DNA of 64,000 bases. Origin: Acidimicrobiales bacterium (GTDB lineage: Bacteria > Actinomycetota > Acidimicrobiia > Acidimicrobiales > Aldehydirespiratoraceae). Location of the stretch: NCBI GenBank assembly GCA_040219515.1, contig JAVJSI010000018.1, positions 222,511 to 286,510 on the forward strand, given 5' to 3'. Every line of letters begins with the position of its first letter. Position 1 is the first letter of the stretch. Shown one piece after another: positions 1-8,093 of the stretch. The notes beneath the pieces were generated by a model, which saw only the letters and a program-made list of their open reading frames with translations, was not told the origin of the DNA and did not search any database. A program made the position numbers and the translations under genes.

Positions 1-955
1 CGAGCTGGTCGGCGCCCTCGGTCGTGGCCAGGGTCAGGGCGTCGTTGCTCACCTTGAGGGTGTCGCAGAGCTCGAAGCCCTCGATCTCTTCGTCGGATGC
101 CGCTGCCAGGAACTGCTCGACGTCGAGGATCGCTGATTCCGGCGAGGCCTCGGACGCGGCCTCGGGGAAGTCCGTGCAATCGATGTCGGGGGTCTCGACG
201 GCGATCGTGGCGGAGAGCTGCGCCGCTTGGGCGTCTCGGATGGCGGTGAGGTACGGGGCGTCCCACTCCTCGGTGTCGTCGACGATCCACTCCTGGACTC
301 GCTGCATCACGCCGCCGGCGACCTCGCTGCGGATCTGCTCCTCGTCGATCTGGATCGATCGCATGTAGAACACGACCTCTTCGAGTTGCTGGTCGGTCAG
401 CGGACCACCACCGGCGCCACCCCAGGCCGGCATGACGCCGTTTCGCCCGAAGTTGAGGGTGTGGAGGATCTCGTCCTCGGAATGGCGCGACAGCACGGTG
501 TTGAGCGCCGGGGCCTGCCAGACGACCTGAGCGACGAAGCCGCCGTCGTCGTCGGTGATCGACGTGGTGACGGAGCCGCCGGCGCCGGCCGCGCCGTGGC
601 AGTTCACGCACTGCGCGCCCTCGACGTAGATGTTCTCGCCGCGGTTGGTGAAGATGCGATCGGTGTCGACGTTGCGGCCGTCCTCACGTCCGGGCTCGCC
701 CAGCCAGTAGAAGGGCAGGGCGATGGCGATGATCGTGAGCATCGCGAGATTGCCGAGCAGGGCGAGATCGAGGCGACGGCCCTCGAGGTCCTCGTCGAGC
801 AGCGCCGGGCTGCGGTTGGCCGCCAGCTCGAGCTCCGAGCCCACCTCGGGCTTGGCCGAGCGGATGTTGAAGAAGAGATAGACGATGCCACCGATGAAGA
901 CGATCGCCAGGATGGCGAAGCCGATGGTTCGTTGAGTAGATGCGGCAAGCAGCAT
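1..955 (-). CDS. membrane-anchored monohaem c-type cytochrome, C-terminus outside window
   Basis: The reading frame opens at an ATG at 953-955 and stays open to the left edge, so at least 318 residues are present and the C-terminus is missing. Two hydrophobic segments lie near residues 10-29 and 66-86. A single haem-binding motif CVNCH at residues 116-120 is followed by a Gly/Ala-rich loop, as in class I cytochromes c. It lies directly downstream of the Rieske gene on the same strand and probably carries electrons from the bc complex to a terminal oxidase on the outer face of the membrane. It is not the dihaem QcrC usual in actinobacteria, because only one CxxCH is visible in the part seen. 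A methionine ligand could not be assigned with confidence. Confidence 0.85.
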   Translation of the reverse strand, partial: MLLAASTQRTIGFAILAIVFIGGIVYLFFNIRSAKPEVGSELELAANRSPALLDEDLEGRRLDLALLGNLAMLTIIAIALPFYWLGEPGREDGRNVDTDRIFTNRGENIYVEGAQCVNCHGAAGAGGSVTTSITDDDGGFVAQVVWQAPALNTVLSRHSEDEILHTLNFGRNGVMPAWGGAGGGPLTDQQLEEVVFYMRSIQIDEEQIRSEVAGGVMQRVQEWIVDDTEEWDAPYLTAIRDAQAAQLSATIAVETPDIDCTDFPEAASEASPESAILDVEQFLAAASDEEIEGFELCDTLKVSNDALTLATTEGADQL

Positions 956-1006
956 GCGCGTGGAAAAGGTTCTCGAGATAGACGGTACGGGAACGGACGG
1001 AGGTTA

Positions 1007-1885
1007 CTAGTGCGAGGACTGACCGATGCAGTTGGGCCCTTCGGCTTCCTGCCCGGTTGTGTTCGTCCCGATGGCGGGACCCTGGATGATGGTGCCGGTG
1101 TCGACGGTCAGTGAGCCGTCGGAGCCGATGGTCATGGCGAAACGATCCATGCCGCGAGGGGCGGGTCCACCACGCTTCTCGCCGACCTGGTTGTACTGCG
1201 AACCATGGCAGGGGCACTCGAACCACTGTGACGTGCCGCACTCGGGAACACGACAACCGAGGTGGGGACACTTCTGGTAGAGAGCGACGATGCCGCCGTC
1301 GAGCCCGAGCTGGAGGCCGGCCGTCATGCCGCTGAGCTCGTTGGCCGAGTAGACGGCGTTGGCCTTCTCGACGGCGCTGTTGGGGTATTCGGTGAGCCAC
1401 ATGCGGCCCTCGGCGCGGTAGAGGAAGCCGTTGGCGCCGCGGATCTGGCCGAGCAGGTCGCTCACCAGGCCGACCTTGATGGCCGAACCGAAGCCACCGC
1501 CGAGCTGCGGCCAGAGGAAGGCGATGCAGGCGGCGCCGAAGCTGGACAGACCGAGGGTGAACATCAACACGATCGACCGGTTGAAGAACTGACGACGGGT
1601 GACGCCGATCATCTCCGGGTCCGGCGGGACATAGGGCGCGGGCGGCGCGCCGGCGCCGGCGCGGACGAGTTCCTTGGACGCGGTCTTGCGTTCGATGACC
1701 GCAGCCCGCTCGACCTGCTTGCCGGTGAGCTCGGACTCCGAGCCGAGCGCGCTCGTGGACGCGTCGCGCTTCTGCGTCTCTCGCGAGAGCATGCCGACCG
1801 CCTGGTCGGTCTGGCGCGAGCGCATGGCCGCGACGACCGCGACCACGGCCAGGACGGCGATGAGGATGATTCCGGCTACCAGCAT
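1007..1885 (-). CDS. qcrA: Rieske [2Fe-2S] subunit of the bc-type complex
   Basis: The protein has 292 residues. A hydrophobic N-terminal helix (1-20) is followed by a linker and a second membrane segment at about 104-124, preceded by a twin-arginine-like TRRQFF. The cluster-binding boxes are C206-P-H208-LGC211 and C224-P-C226-H227-GS: C206, H208, C224 and H227 ligate the cluster and C211/C226 form the conserved disulfide. The family takes electrons from quinol at the Qo site and passes them to cytochrome c. It is encoded 13 bp after the cytochrome b C-terminal subunit, in one operon. The extra N-terminal helix makes it longer than minimal Rieske proteins and resembles the multi-helix actinobacterial QcrA. 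Confidence 0.93.
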   Translation of the reverse strand: MLVAGIILIAVLAVVAVVAAMRSRQTDQAVGMLSRETQKRDASTSALGSESELTGKQVERAAVIERKTASKELVRAGAGAPPAPYVPPDPEMIGVTRRQFFNRSIVLMFTLGLSSFGAACIAFLWPQLGGGFGSAIKVGLVSDLLGQIRGANGFLYRAEGRMWLTEYPNSAVEKANAVYSANELSGMTAGLQLGLDGGIVALYQKCPHLGCRVPECGTSQWFECPCHGSQYNQVGEKRGGPAPRGMDRFAMTIGSDGSLTVDTGTIIQGPAIGTNTTGQEAEGPNCIGQSSH

Positions 1886-1898
1886 GATGAGCCTCCTG

Positions 1899-2672
1899 TC
1901 AGAGTTCGAAGAACAGTCCGGCTTCCCAGGGGAAGACGAAGTTGAAGCCGGGACCGCGGAAGAACGAACCGATCATGGTGAGAACCGCCCAGAACATCAG
2001 GTGGATCGTCATGAGCGACACCGCGAACTTGCGGTCTTCGGGCTTGTTGGACGGGTTCTTGTCGATGTAGGGCGCCAGGATCAGCACGAACAGACCCATA
2101 CCCGGGATGGTCACACCGGCCACCATCGGGTGGAACATCGTGAGCAGTTCCTGCAGACCGAGGAAGTACCAGGGGGCCTTCGACGGGTTCGGTGTCTCGT
2201 TGAAGTTGGCCAGCTCGAGGAGCGGTGCGTTCACGAAGATCGAGAAGATCAGCGTGAAGGCCGTGATGAACAGCGCGGCGGCGAACTCGATGACCAGCAG
2301 GTGGGGCCAGACGTGGACCTTGTCCTGCGGCACCGCCTTGACGTCCTGGATCGAACCGGACTTGACCACGGTGAGCAGACGCTGGGTGTGGCCGCCGGGC
2401 CCGGTGGCCAGGGGCGCCGCCGCAGCGGCAGCCGGCGCGGCCGACGCGGTGGCCGTGGCCACGGCACCGCCGGAGTCGCCACCGTCGGCCTTGGACTTGG
2501 CGGCCTTTGAGCGTTCGAGAAGGTGGGCCGGGATCTTGGACGCGGCTTCCTGTTGCTCGGCCGTGAGTTCGGTCTCGCCGCCGGCAGAATCGTCGGCGCC
2601 GGCCTTGGCGGCCGCGGCTTTGGCCCGGGCCTCTTCGGCTCGCTTGCGGAGATGCTCTGGTACTTCGGTCAT
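1899..2672 (-). CDS. cytochrome b C-terminal (subunit IV-like) protein with disordered N-terminal extension
   Basis: Residues about 120-257 match the cytochrome b C-terminal domain / b6f subunit IV, with three hydrophobic helices (about 125-148, 188-203, 217-237). The Qo-site PEWY motif appears as A166-P-W-Y169, so the usual Glu is absent. The first 110 residues are Ala/Lys/Glu-rich and contain two related short elements, MTEVPEHLRKRA at 1-12 and KIPAHLLERSKA at 46-57. The ATG start is preceded by a strong GGAGG. The gene sits between the b6-like subunit and the Rieske gene, so cytochrome b is split over two polypeptides, unlike standard actinobacterial QcrB. Confidence 0.9.
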   Translation of the reverse strand: MTEVPEHLRKRAEEARAKAAAAKAGADDSAGGETELTAEQQEAASKIPAHLLERSKAAKSKADGGDSGGAVATATASAAPAAAAAAPLATGPGGHTQRLLTVVKSGSIQDVKAVPQDKVHVWPHLLVIEFAAALFITAFTLIFSIFVNAPLLELANFNETPNPSKAPWYFLGLQELLTMFHPMVAGVTIPGMGLFVLILAPYIDKNPSNKPEDRKFAVSLMTIHLMFWAVLTMIGSFFRGPGFNFVFPWEAGLFFEL

Positions 2673-2699
2673 CGATCCTCCTTCTCGTCCAGCCCTGGC

Positions 2700-3497
2700 C
2701 TACAGCGGACCCGAGATGCCGCCGTCCTTGCGCACCCGCCAGAAGTGGATCGCCATGAAGATGACGATCACGAACGGGAGCATGAGGACATGCAACACAT
2801 ACCAACGAAGCAGGGTGTCGGTGCCGATCTCGACGCCGCCGAGCAGCACGAACCTCACCTGGTCACCGAAGACGGGCGTGTAGCCCATCATGTTCGTGCC
2901 CACGGTCACCGCCCAGAGCGCGAGCTGATCCCACGGCAGTAGGTAGCCGGTGAACGAGAGCAGGAGGGTGAGCATCAACAAGATGACGCCGATCACCCAG
3001 TTGAACTCGCGCGGCGGCTTGTAGGCGCCGTGATAGAAGACGCGCGCCATGTGGAGGAACACGGTGAGCACCATCAGGTGCGCACCCCATCTGTGCATGT
3101 TGCGCACCAGCAGGCCGAAGGTGACCGAGGTCTGGAGCGTGTAGATGTCGTCCCAGGCGGCCGCGGCGGTGGGCCGGTAGAAGAACATCAAGAAGATGCC
3201 CGTGACGGTGAGCAGGATGAAGAGGAAGAAGCTCAGCCCACCGAGGCAGAGGGTGTAGCTGACCTTGACGGCGTGACGCTTCACCTTCACGGGGTGGAGG
3301 TGGTACATCACCGAGTTCATGATGACGTAGGACCGGTTTCGCGGGCTGTCGGTGTAGCCCTTCCGGAAGATCGATCCGGGCCGGAAGATCGAGTTCCACG
3401 CCTGGCTCGAGACGATGTCGTCGCCGAGCTGCGACATGGAGTCCTGCATCCGCTGCGGGAGCGGCTTTTGGATCTCGTCGTCGGTGTCGTTCGCCAT
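2700..3497 (-). CDS. cytochrome b N-terminal (b6-like) subunit
   Basis: The protein has 265 residues with four membrane helices. Haem-b ligands fit H135 and H149 (x13 spacing) in helix B, inside a HRW motif, and H236 and H251 (x14 spacing) in helix D. The x14 spacing in helix D is the b6f type. GYLLPWDQ near residues 184-191 is the helix C signature. C84 in a CLGG motif aligns with the cysteine that covalently holds haem ci in b6f and some Firmicute bc complexes. Together with the next gene it rebuilds cytochrome b. It is preceded by the ferredoxin gene with a 28-bp gap, consistent with one respiratory operon. Confidence 0.93.
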   Translation of the reverse strand: MANDTDDEIQKPLPQRMQDSMSQLGDDIVSSQAWNSIFRPGSIFRKGYTDSPRNRSYVIMNSVMYHLHPVKVKRHAVKVSYTLCLGGLSFFLFILLTVTGIFLMFFYRPTAAAAWDDIYTLQTSVTFGLLVRNMHRWGAHLMVLTVFLHMARVFYHGAYKPPREFNWVIGVILLMLTLLLSFTGYLLPWDQLALWAVTVGTNMMGYTPVFGDQVRFVLLGGVEIGTDTLLRWYVLHVLMLPFVIVIFMAIHFWRVRKDGGISGPL

Positions 3498-3525
3498 GAT
3501 GCGTCTTTCTCCTGCGTCGCCCGGC

Positions 3526-3942
3526 TCAGCCGAGGCGCATTCCGTATCCGTAGCCGTGTGAGTTGGTTCGTTGGTGGGAGTCGCCGGCCGCGGCGGGGTC
3601 GCCGATCTTGCCGAGGATGATCACACCGGTGGGGCAGCGATCGACGCACAGCGCGCAGCGGGTGCAGACGTCGTCGTCGATCGTGAAGATCACGTGGTCG
3701 TTGGGGTCGGTGCCGGGAAGTTCGGTGCCGATGGCCTCGTCGATGGCATCGGGGCGCACCATGAAGATGCACTTCCACGGGCAGATGTCGACACAGCCCT
3801 CGCACATGATGCACTCGGCCTGGTCGATGTGGATGAACTGCTTGGGCTTGACCGCCTGGCTGAGCCAGGCCGCGTCGACCTCCTGGAGGACGTAGTCGTC
3901 GCGAAACACCGGCATGGGTGGGTTGGCATCTGTGGTGGTCAT
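3526..3942 (-). CDS. 2x[4Fe-4S] ferredoxin-like protein of the bc cluster
   Basis: The start is placed at the ATG at 3940-3942, which has GGAGGG about 8 bases upstream and overlaps the stop of the preceding gene as ATGA; a longer frame to 4221 has no such signal. The 138-residue product has two four-cysteine boxes, C44/C47/C50/C54 followed by Pro, and C93/C96/C99/C103 followed by Pro, the pattern of dicluster ferredoxins. No signal peptide or membrane segment is seen, so it should be cytoplasmic or bound to the inner face of the complex. Lying between a membrane protein and cytochrome b, it may be an accessory electron carrier or an assembly subunit; that role is inferred from context only. 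Confidence 0.9.
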   Translation of the reverse strand: MTTTDANPPMPVFRDDYVLQEVDAAWLSQAVKPKQFIHIDQAECIMCEGCVDICPWKCIFMVRPDAIDEAIGTELPGTDPNDHVIFTIDDDVCTRCALCVDRCPTGVIILGKIGDPAAAGDSHQRTNSHGYGYGMRLG

Positions 3943-4391
3943 GTCGCCGAGCCCTCCTTCACGAGTGGGCGGCCGAAGGTCGAACGGGCCGGAGCCTTTT
4001 CCTCCTGGCCCTTTCCACGATTCTGCCAGACTCCCCACAGCCAGATGTTTCCCCCCAGCATCACGCCGTAGATGCCCACGGCGATGAGGTGCTCGATGAC
4101 CTGGTAGTTGAGGGTGATGGGGTTCCATCCGCCCTGGGGTTGGGGCTTGAGGAAGCCGCCCCAACCGATGAGGAACTTGTCGGTCCGCCAGTTGAGCTCG
4201 TTCTCGGCCCACACGAGCCACTGATGGGGCACGACGCCGTAGACCCAGAACATGAGGAAGAAGACCACGAACGCGCCGAGCATCGCCTCACCCCAGGTGT
4301 GGGGTTGACCGACAGGGCGCCGCTTCGAGTACGCGACGATACCGCCGACGATGATGGCGGTGATGATGACAGACAGGGTGAAAGCAACCAC
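3939..4391 (-). CDS. small membrane protein, first gene of the bc operon
   Basis: This 150-residue protein begins with a hydrophobic helix (about 2-21) and has two more membrane segments (about 36-56 and 105-125), with a loop rich in Trp between them (WLVWAENELNW, later WGGFLKPQPQGGW). I do not recognise a named family. Its stop codon overlaps the ferredoxin start by 4 bp, so the two are translationally coupled, and the operon continues into the cytochrome b, Rieske and cytochrome c genes. It is a good candidate for an extra membrane subunit that docks the ferredoxin to the complex, but nothing in the sequence shows a cofactor site. Confidence 0.75.
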   Translation of the reverse strand: MVAFTLSVIITAIIVGGIVAYSKRRPVGQPHTWGEAMLGAFVVFFLMFWVYGVVPHQWLVWAENELNWRTDKFLIGWGGFLKPQPQGGWNPITLNYQVIEHLIAVGIYGVMLGGNIWLWGVWQNRGKGQEEKAPARSTFGRPLVKEGSAT

Positions 4392-4657
4392 GAGCGGCTC
4401 CTAGTGGAGTCGTGAATCCATGAAGTTCGTGAATTCACGCACAAGTGTAGACCCGAGAGGACGCACCACTCGGGTTGGCCGAAGGTTTACCACGGGAAAA
4501 GTCGGCCGGACCCAATCCGGCGCCAGAGAAATCTGATCCCGGAGCGATTCCCGGCCCAAGTTGCTTGAACGTGCGACACTGCATCTATCCTCCACACGGT
4601 CTGTACCCGTACTGACCCCTGAAACCCGCACAGTCCTCACCCGCACCGGAGACCACG
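4392..4657. promoter_or_regulatory. divergent promoter region between bc operon and cytochrome c gene
   Basis: This 266-bp gap separates divergent respiratory genes. Three things are visible. A perfect 12-bp palindrome CGTGAATTCACG lies at 4428-4439, 37 bp upstream of the bc operon start. A hairpin with a 6-bp stem (GCCGGA/TCCGGC) lies at 4505-4521. A rightward promoter-like pair, TTGAAC at 4565-4570 and TATCCT at 4586-4591, would give a leader of about 60 bases for the cytochrome c gene. The palindrome shares half-site bases with a Rex box but lacks its spacing, so I do not call it one. Confidence 0.4.
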
Positions 4658-5479
4658 GTGACCGAAATACCCGAGCACCTGCTCAAGAAGGCCGCAGAAG
4701 CCCGTGCCCGCCTCACCGGCGAGGGTGGCGACGACGCGTCCGCGTCCGACGCGCCGGCCACCGACGCGGCACCGGCATCCACGGCCCCCGCTGTTGCGGC
4801 CAGCGCCGTGCCCGCCGAGCCCGAGCCCGAACCCGAGCCGATCCCCGACACCGAGTGGGTCGCCGCGGCGAAGGCCCGCAAGACCATCCCCGTGTGGGTC
4901 ATGCCCGTCCTGCTCTTCCTGCCGATCTGGGCCATCTACTACGTCGGCTATCTCGAACGTCCGCCGGTCGAAGGCGGTCTGGCCTTCGAAGGCGAGGAGA
5001 TCTACGCCCAGTGCGCCGGCTGCCACGGCGCCGGTGGCGGTGGCGGCACCGGCCGTCAGCTCAACAACGGCGAGGTCACCCTCACGTTCCCCACCGGCAT
5101 CACCGACGGCGGCTACGACGGCCTCGCCGGTCAGATCGCCTGGATCGCCAACGGTTCCACCGGCACCCGCGATCTCGAGGGCGGACCCAACTATGGCGAT
5201 CCCGATCGTCCCGGCGGCGCCCACGTCATCGGTGGCGGCGGCGTGATGGCCGGCTTCGCCGCCGGCCTCGACGTCGAGACCCTCGGCGCGGTCACGTTCC
5301 ACGAACGTGCCCAGTTCGGCAACCTCGAGCCCGACGCCGTCATCGCGGAGCTCGAGCTCATCGAAACGTGGATCGAGGTCGTCGAAGAAGAAGGCGTCGA
5401 CATCGTCGGCATCACCTACGACACGGTGCACGAGACACTCGAGACCGCCCGAGCCGAACTCGGCGGCGCCGAGGGCTGA
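4658..5479 (+). CDS. membrane-anchored monohaem cytochrome c with PEHL N-terminus
   Basis: The start is a GTG at 4658 with GGAG just upstream. The 273-residue product begins with MTEIPEHLLKKAAEARARL, nearly the same peptide as the cytochrome b C-terminal subunit encoded 2 kb away. An acidic Ala/Pro-rich linker (about 20-68) follows, then one membrane helix (about 77-97), then a cytochrome c domain with haem motif C119-AGC-H123. There is no cleavable signal peptide: the N-terminal 75 residues should stay in the cytoplasm and the haem domain outside. It is transcribed divergently from the bc operon and likely serves the same electron-transfer chain. Confidence 0.87.
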   Translation: MTEIPEHLLKKAAEARARLTGEGGDDASASDAPATDAAPASTAPAVAASAVPAEPEPEPEPIPDTEWVAAAKARKTIPVWVMPVLLFLPIWAIYYVGYLERPPVEGGLAFEGEEIYAQCAGCHGAGGGGGTGRQLNNGEVTLTFPTGITDGGYDGLAGQIAWIANGSTGTRDLEGGPNYGDPDRPGGAHVIGGGGVMAGFAAGLDVETLGAVTFHERAQFGNLEPDAVIAELELIETWIEVVEEEGVDIVGITYDTVHETLETARAELGGAEG

Positions 5480-5482
5480 CGC

Positions 5483-6289
5483 TCAGGTTCCCGGTTCGTC
5501 CGTCCGGGCCAACAACCGCGTCCGCAGCGCGTCGGCCAACGACGACAGCTGCGGGTCGGCGGCCAACAGTTCGATCTTCGCCTCGATGACCGGGCCCTCG
5601 ACCGGCCAACCGAGGGTCCACGCGGTGAACGTCTCTGCGAGATCCTCGTGGGCCGCCGTCATCGCATAGACGTTGACGAAGTCGCCGTCGGCGCCGACCG
5701 CAGTGCCATCGGGCCAGAAGCGGTCGGCGAAGTCGGCGAGGACCGTGTCGGGCGCCGCGCATCCGAGTTCGATCGCCGTGCCGGCACAGCCGTCGACCTG
5801 GTTGAACGTGAAGACCTCCCGGTCGAGCGTGACCACGTGGGAGAGTTCGTGGACGATCGTCTCCTCGATCAGCACCCGATCGGGCAGGTCAGCCAGGTCG
5901 AGGCTGAGGATCCACCCAGCGGTGCCCGAGGGGTGCACCACACCGACCAGACCGCGCGGGGCCTCGCGCACCACCGAGAGCTGGGCGAGTTCGCCGCGGA
6001 GATCGTCGGGCCAGACCGCGTCGACGATCTCCCAGACCTCGGCCAGCTCCGGGGCGAGTTCGCCAACTGGTCGGCCGTCGTCCACGATGACGTCACCCAC
6101 ACGCTCGACTTCCTGGCGATAGGTGACCCGTTCGACCGCTCTTGCGGTGTCGTCACCGAGGGCGATCCCGGCCGTGCCGACCCGAGTGGGCGGCACCCCG
6201 TCGTCCCAGGGACGCACGATGTTCACCGTCGCGACGAGGCCCACGGCCACCGATAGTGCAGCGATTCGAGCGCGTGTACTGAGCATCAT
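5483..6289 (-). CDS. secreted or anchored protein with HELSH zincin-like motif
   Basis: The 268-residue product starts with a basic segment and a hydrophobic stretch (about 7-25) that could be a signal anchor. In the middle, VHELSHVVTLDRE fits an HExxH zinc site, and the segments around it (acidic residues, then a Cys-containing loop CAGTAIELGC) look like a folded extracellular domain. I do not recognise a named peptidase family. It ends 3 bp from the stop of the convergent cytochrome c gene. A metallopeptidase or metal-dependent wall protein is possible; a third metal ligand could not be identified by eye. Confidence 0.7.
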   Translation of the reverse strand: MMLSTRARIAALSVAVGLVATVNIVRPWDDGVPPTRVGTAGIALGDDTARAVERVTYRQEVERVGDVIVDDGRPVGELAPELAEVWEIVDAVWPDDLRGELAQLSVVREAPRGLVGVVHPSGTAGWILSLDLADLPDRVLIEETIVHELSHVVTLDREVFTFNQVDGCAGTAIELGCAAPDTVLADFADRFWPDGTAVGADGDFVNVYAMTAAHEDLAETFTAWTLGWPVEGPVIEAKIELLAADPQLSSLADALRTRLLARTDEPGT

Positions 6290-6425
6290 CTCCGTCCGCC
6301 TCCGAGATTAGAGACTCGGCCGCGTGCTCGTATGGGCCAGACGCACCACTCCACCAGCCAGACTGCATGCGCACGACTTCCCGACCCCGCATCTCAACCC
6401 TGCGGGAACGCTTCCGGAGACCCAC

Positions 6426-8069
6426 ATGGTGGACATCACCCTGACCGACGAATGGGCGGCCGTCACCGCCCGGGCCACCGACTTCGAGCAGCTCGAACTG
6501 AGGGCGCTGTTCGCCGACGATCCCGCTCGCGCCGAGACCCTGACGCACACGGTCGGCGATCTCGTCGTCGACATGTCGAAGCACCGCGTCACCCACGCCG
6601 TGCTCGAGGACCTCGTCGCACTGGCCCGGCGCGCCGGACTCCCCGAGCGCATCGAGGCGATGCTGCGCGGCGACCGCATCAACACGACCGAGGACCGCGC
6701 CGTGCTCCACGTCGCGCTGCGCGCGCCGAGCGACCGGACGATCGAGGTCGACGACGACGGCGGCGTACGGGTCGACGTCGTCCCTGCGGTGCACGAGGTG
6801 CTCGCCCAGATGGCGGTGTTCGCCGACCGCTTACGCGACGGCGAGTGGAAGGGCCACACCGGCGAAGCGATCGAGACCGTGGTCAACATCGGCATCGGTG
6901 GCTCGGACCTCGGCCCGGTGATGGCCTACGAGGCGCTCGCGGCCCACCACCACCCCCGGGTGCGCTGCCGATTCGTCTCCAATGTCGACGGCAGTGATCT
7001 CTACGAGGCGCTGCGCGACCTCGACCCGGCGACGACCCTGTTCGTCGTCGCATCGAAGACCTTCACCACCCAGGAGACGTTGACGAACGCCCGCTCGGCC
7101 CGACGTTGGCTCACGGGCGTCCTCGGTGACGATGCCGTGGCCGCGCACTTCGTGGCCGTTTCCACCAACGCCGACGAGGTCCGCTCGTTCGGCATCGACA
7201 CCGACAACATGTTCGGCTTCTGGGACTGGGTGGGTGGCCGCTACTCGGTCGATTCCGCCATCGGTCTGTCGCTCATGGTCGCCATCGGCGCCGACGCGTT
7301 CGCCGACTTCCTCGATGGATTCCGCATCGTCGACGACCACTTCGCCGGGCAGGAACTTGACCACAACGTGCCGGTCCTGCTCGGTCTGATCGAGATCTGG
7401 TACCGCACCTTCAACGACCTCCCCACCCGGGCGGTACTCCCCTACTCACGACTCCTGCACCGTTTCCCGGCCTACCTCCAGCAGCTCGACATGGAGAGCA
7501 ACGGCAAACGGGTGCGAGCCGATGGCACCCCGGTCACCTACGAGACCGGACCGATCGTGTGGGGCGAGCCCGGCACCAACGGCCAACACTCGTTCCACCA
7601 ACTCCTCCACCAGGGCACCACCATCGTGCCGGCCGACTTCATCGTCATGGCCCGGCCCGACCGTCGCGATGGCGACTTCCCGGGCATCGAGGCCCACCAC
7701 GACCTGCTGGTCGCGAACTGCTTCGCCCAGTCCGAGGCGCTCGCCTTCGGCAAGACGACCGACGAAGTGGCCGAGACCGAAACCGACCCGGCCCTGGTGC
7801 CGCATCGCACCTTTCCCGGCAACCGACCGTCCACGACCATCCTCGCGCCCGCGCTCACCCCGTCGGTGCTCGGCCAGCTGATCGCGCTCTACGAGCACCA
7901 GGTCTTCACACAGGGCGTGGTCTGGGGCGTGAACTCGTTCGACCAGTGGGGCGTCGAACTCGGCAAGGTCCTCGCCCGGGCGATCGTCCCCGAGCTCACC
8001 GACACCGATGCGCCGCTCGACCACGACGCATCCACGAACTCCCTCATCGCCCGTTATCGAGCCCGCTGA
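6426..8069 (+). CDS. pgi: glucose-6-phosphate isomerase
   Basis: The enzyme interconverts glucose-6-phosphate and fructose-6-phosphate in the cytoplasm. I start it at the ATG at 6426, which has GGAGA a few bases upstream; an upstream in-frame ATG at 6324 would add 34 residues that look unlike the family. The 547-residue length is typical. Family signatures are visible in order: [39 protein letters not shown] and [14 protein letters not shown], the last two holding active-site residues. It stands alone between a convergent YceI-like gene and a divergent HELSH protein gene. Confidence 0.97.
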   Translation: MVDITLTDEWAAVTARATDFEQLELRALFADDPARAETLTHTVGDLVVDMSKHRVTHAVLEDLVALARRAGLPERIEAMLRGDRINTTEDRAVLHVALRAPSDRTIEVDDDGGVRVDVVPAVHEVLAQMAVFADRLRDGEWKGHTGEAIETVVNIGIGGSDLGPVMAYEALAAHHHPRVRCRFVSNVDGSDLYEALRDLDPATTLFVVASKTFTTQETLTNARSARRWLTGVLGDDAVAAHFVAVSTNADEVRSFGIDTDNMFGFWDWVGGRYSVDSAIGLSLMVAIGADAFADFLDGFRIVDDHFAGQELDHNVPVLLGLIEIWYRTFNDLPTRAVLPYSRLLHRFPAYLQQLDMESNGKRVRADGTPVTYETGPIVWGEPGTNGQHSFHQLLHQGTTIVPADFIVMARPDRRDGDFPGIEAHHDLLVANCFAQSEALAFGKTTDEVAETETDPALVPHRTFPGNRPSTTILAPALTPSVLGQLIALYEHQVFTQGVVWGVNSFDQWGVELGKVLARAIVPELTDTDAPLDHDASTNSLIARYRAR

Positions 8070-8093
8070 CCCCGCTGGCCAGGGTCAACCGGG

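Noticed and set aside
4428..4439. Rex operator in the bc operon promoter
   Set aside because: The palindrome CGTGAATTCACG lacks the 3-base spacer and outer bases of the Rex consensus that rex itself shows.
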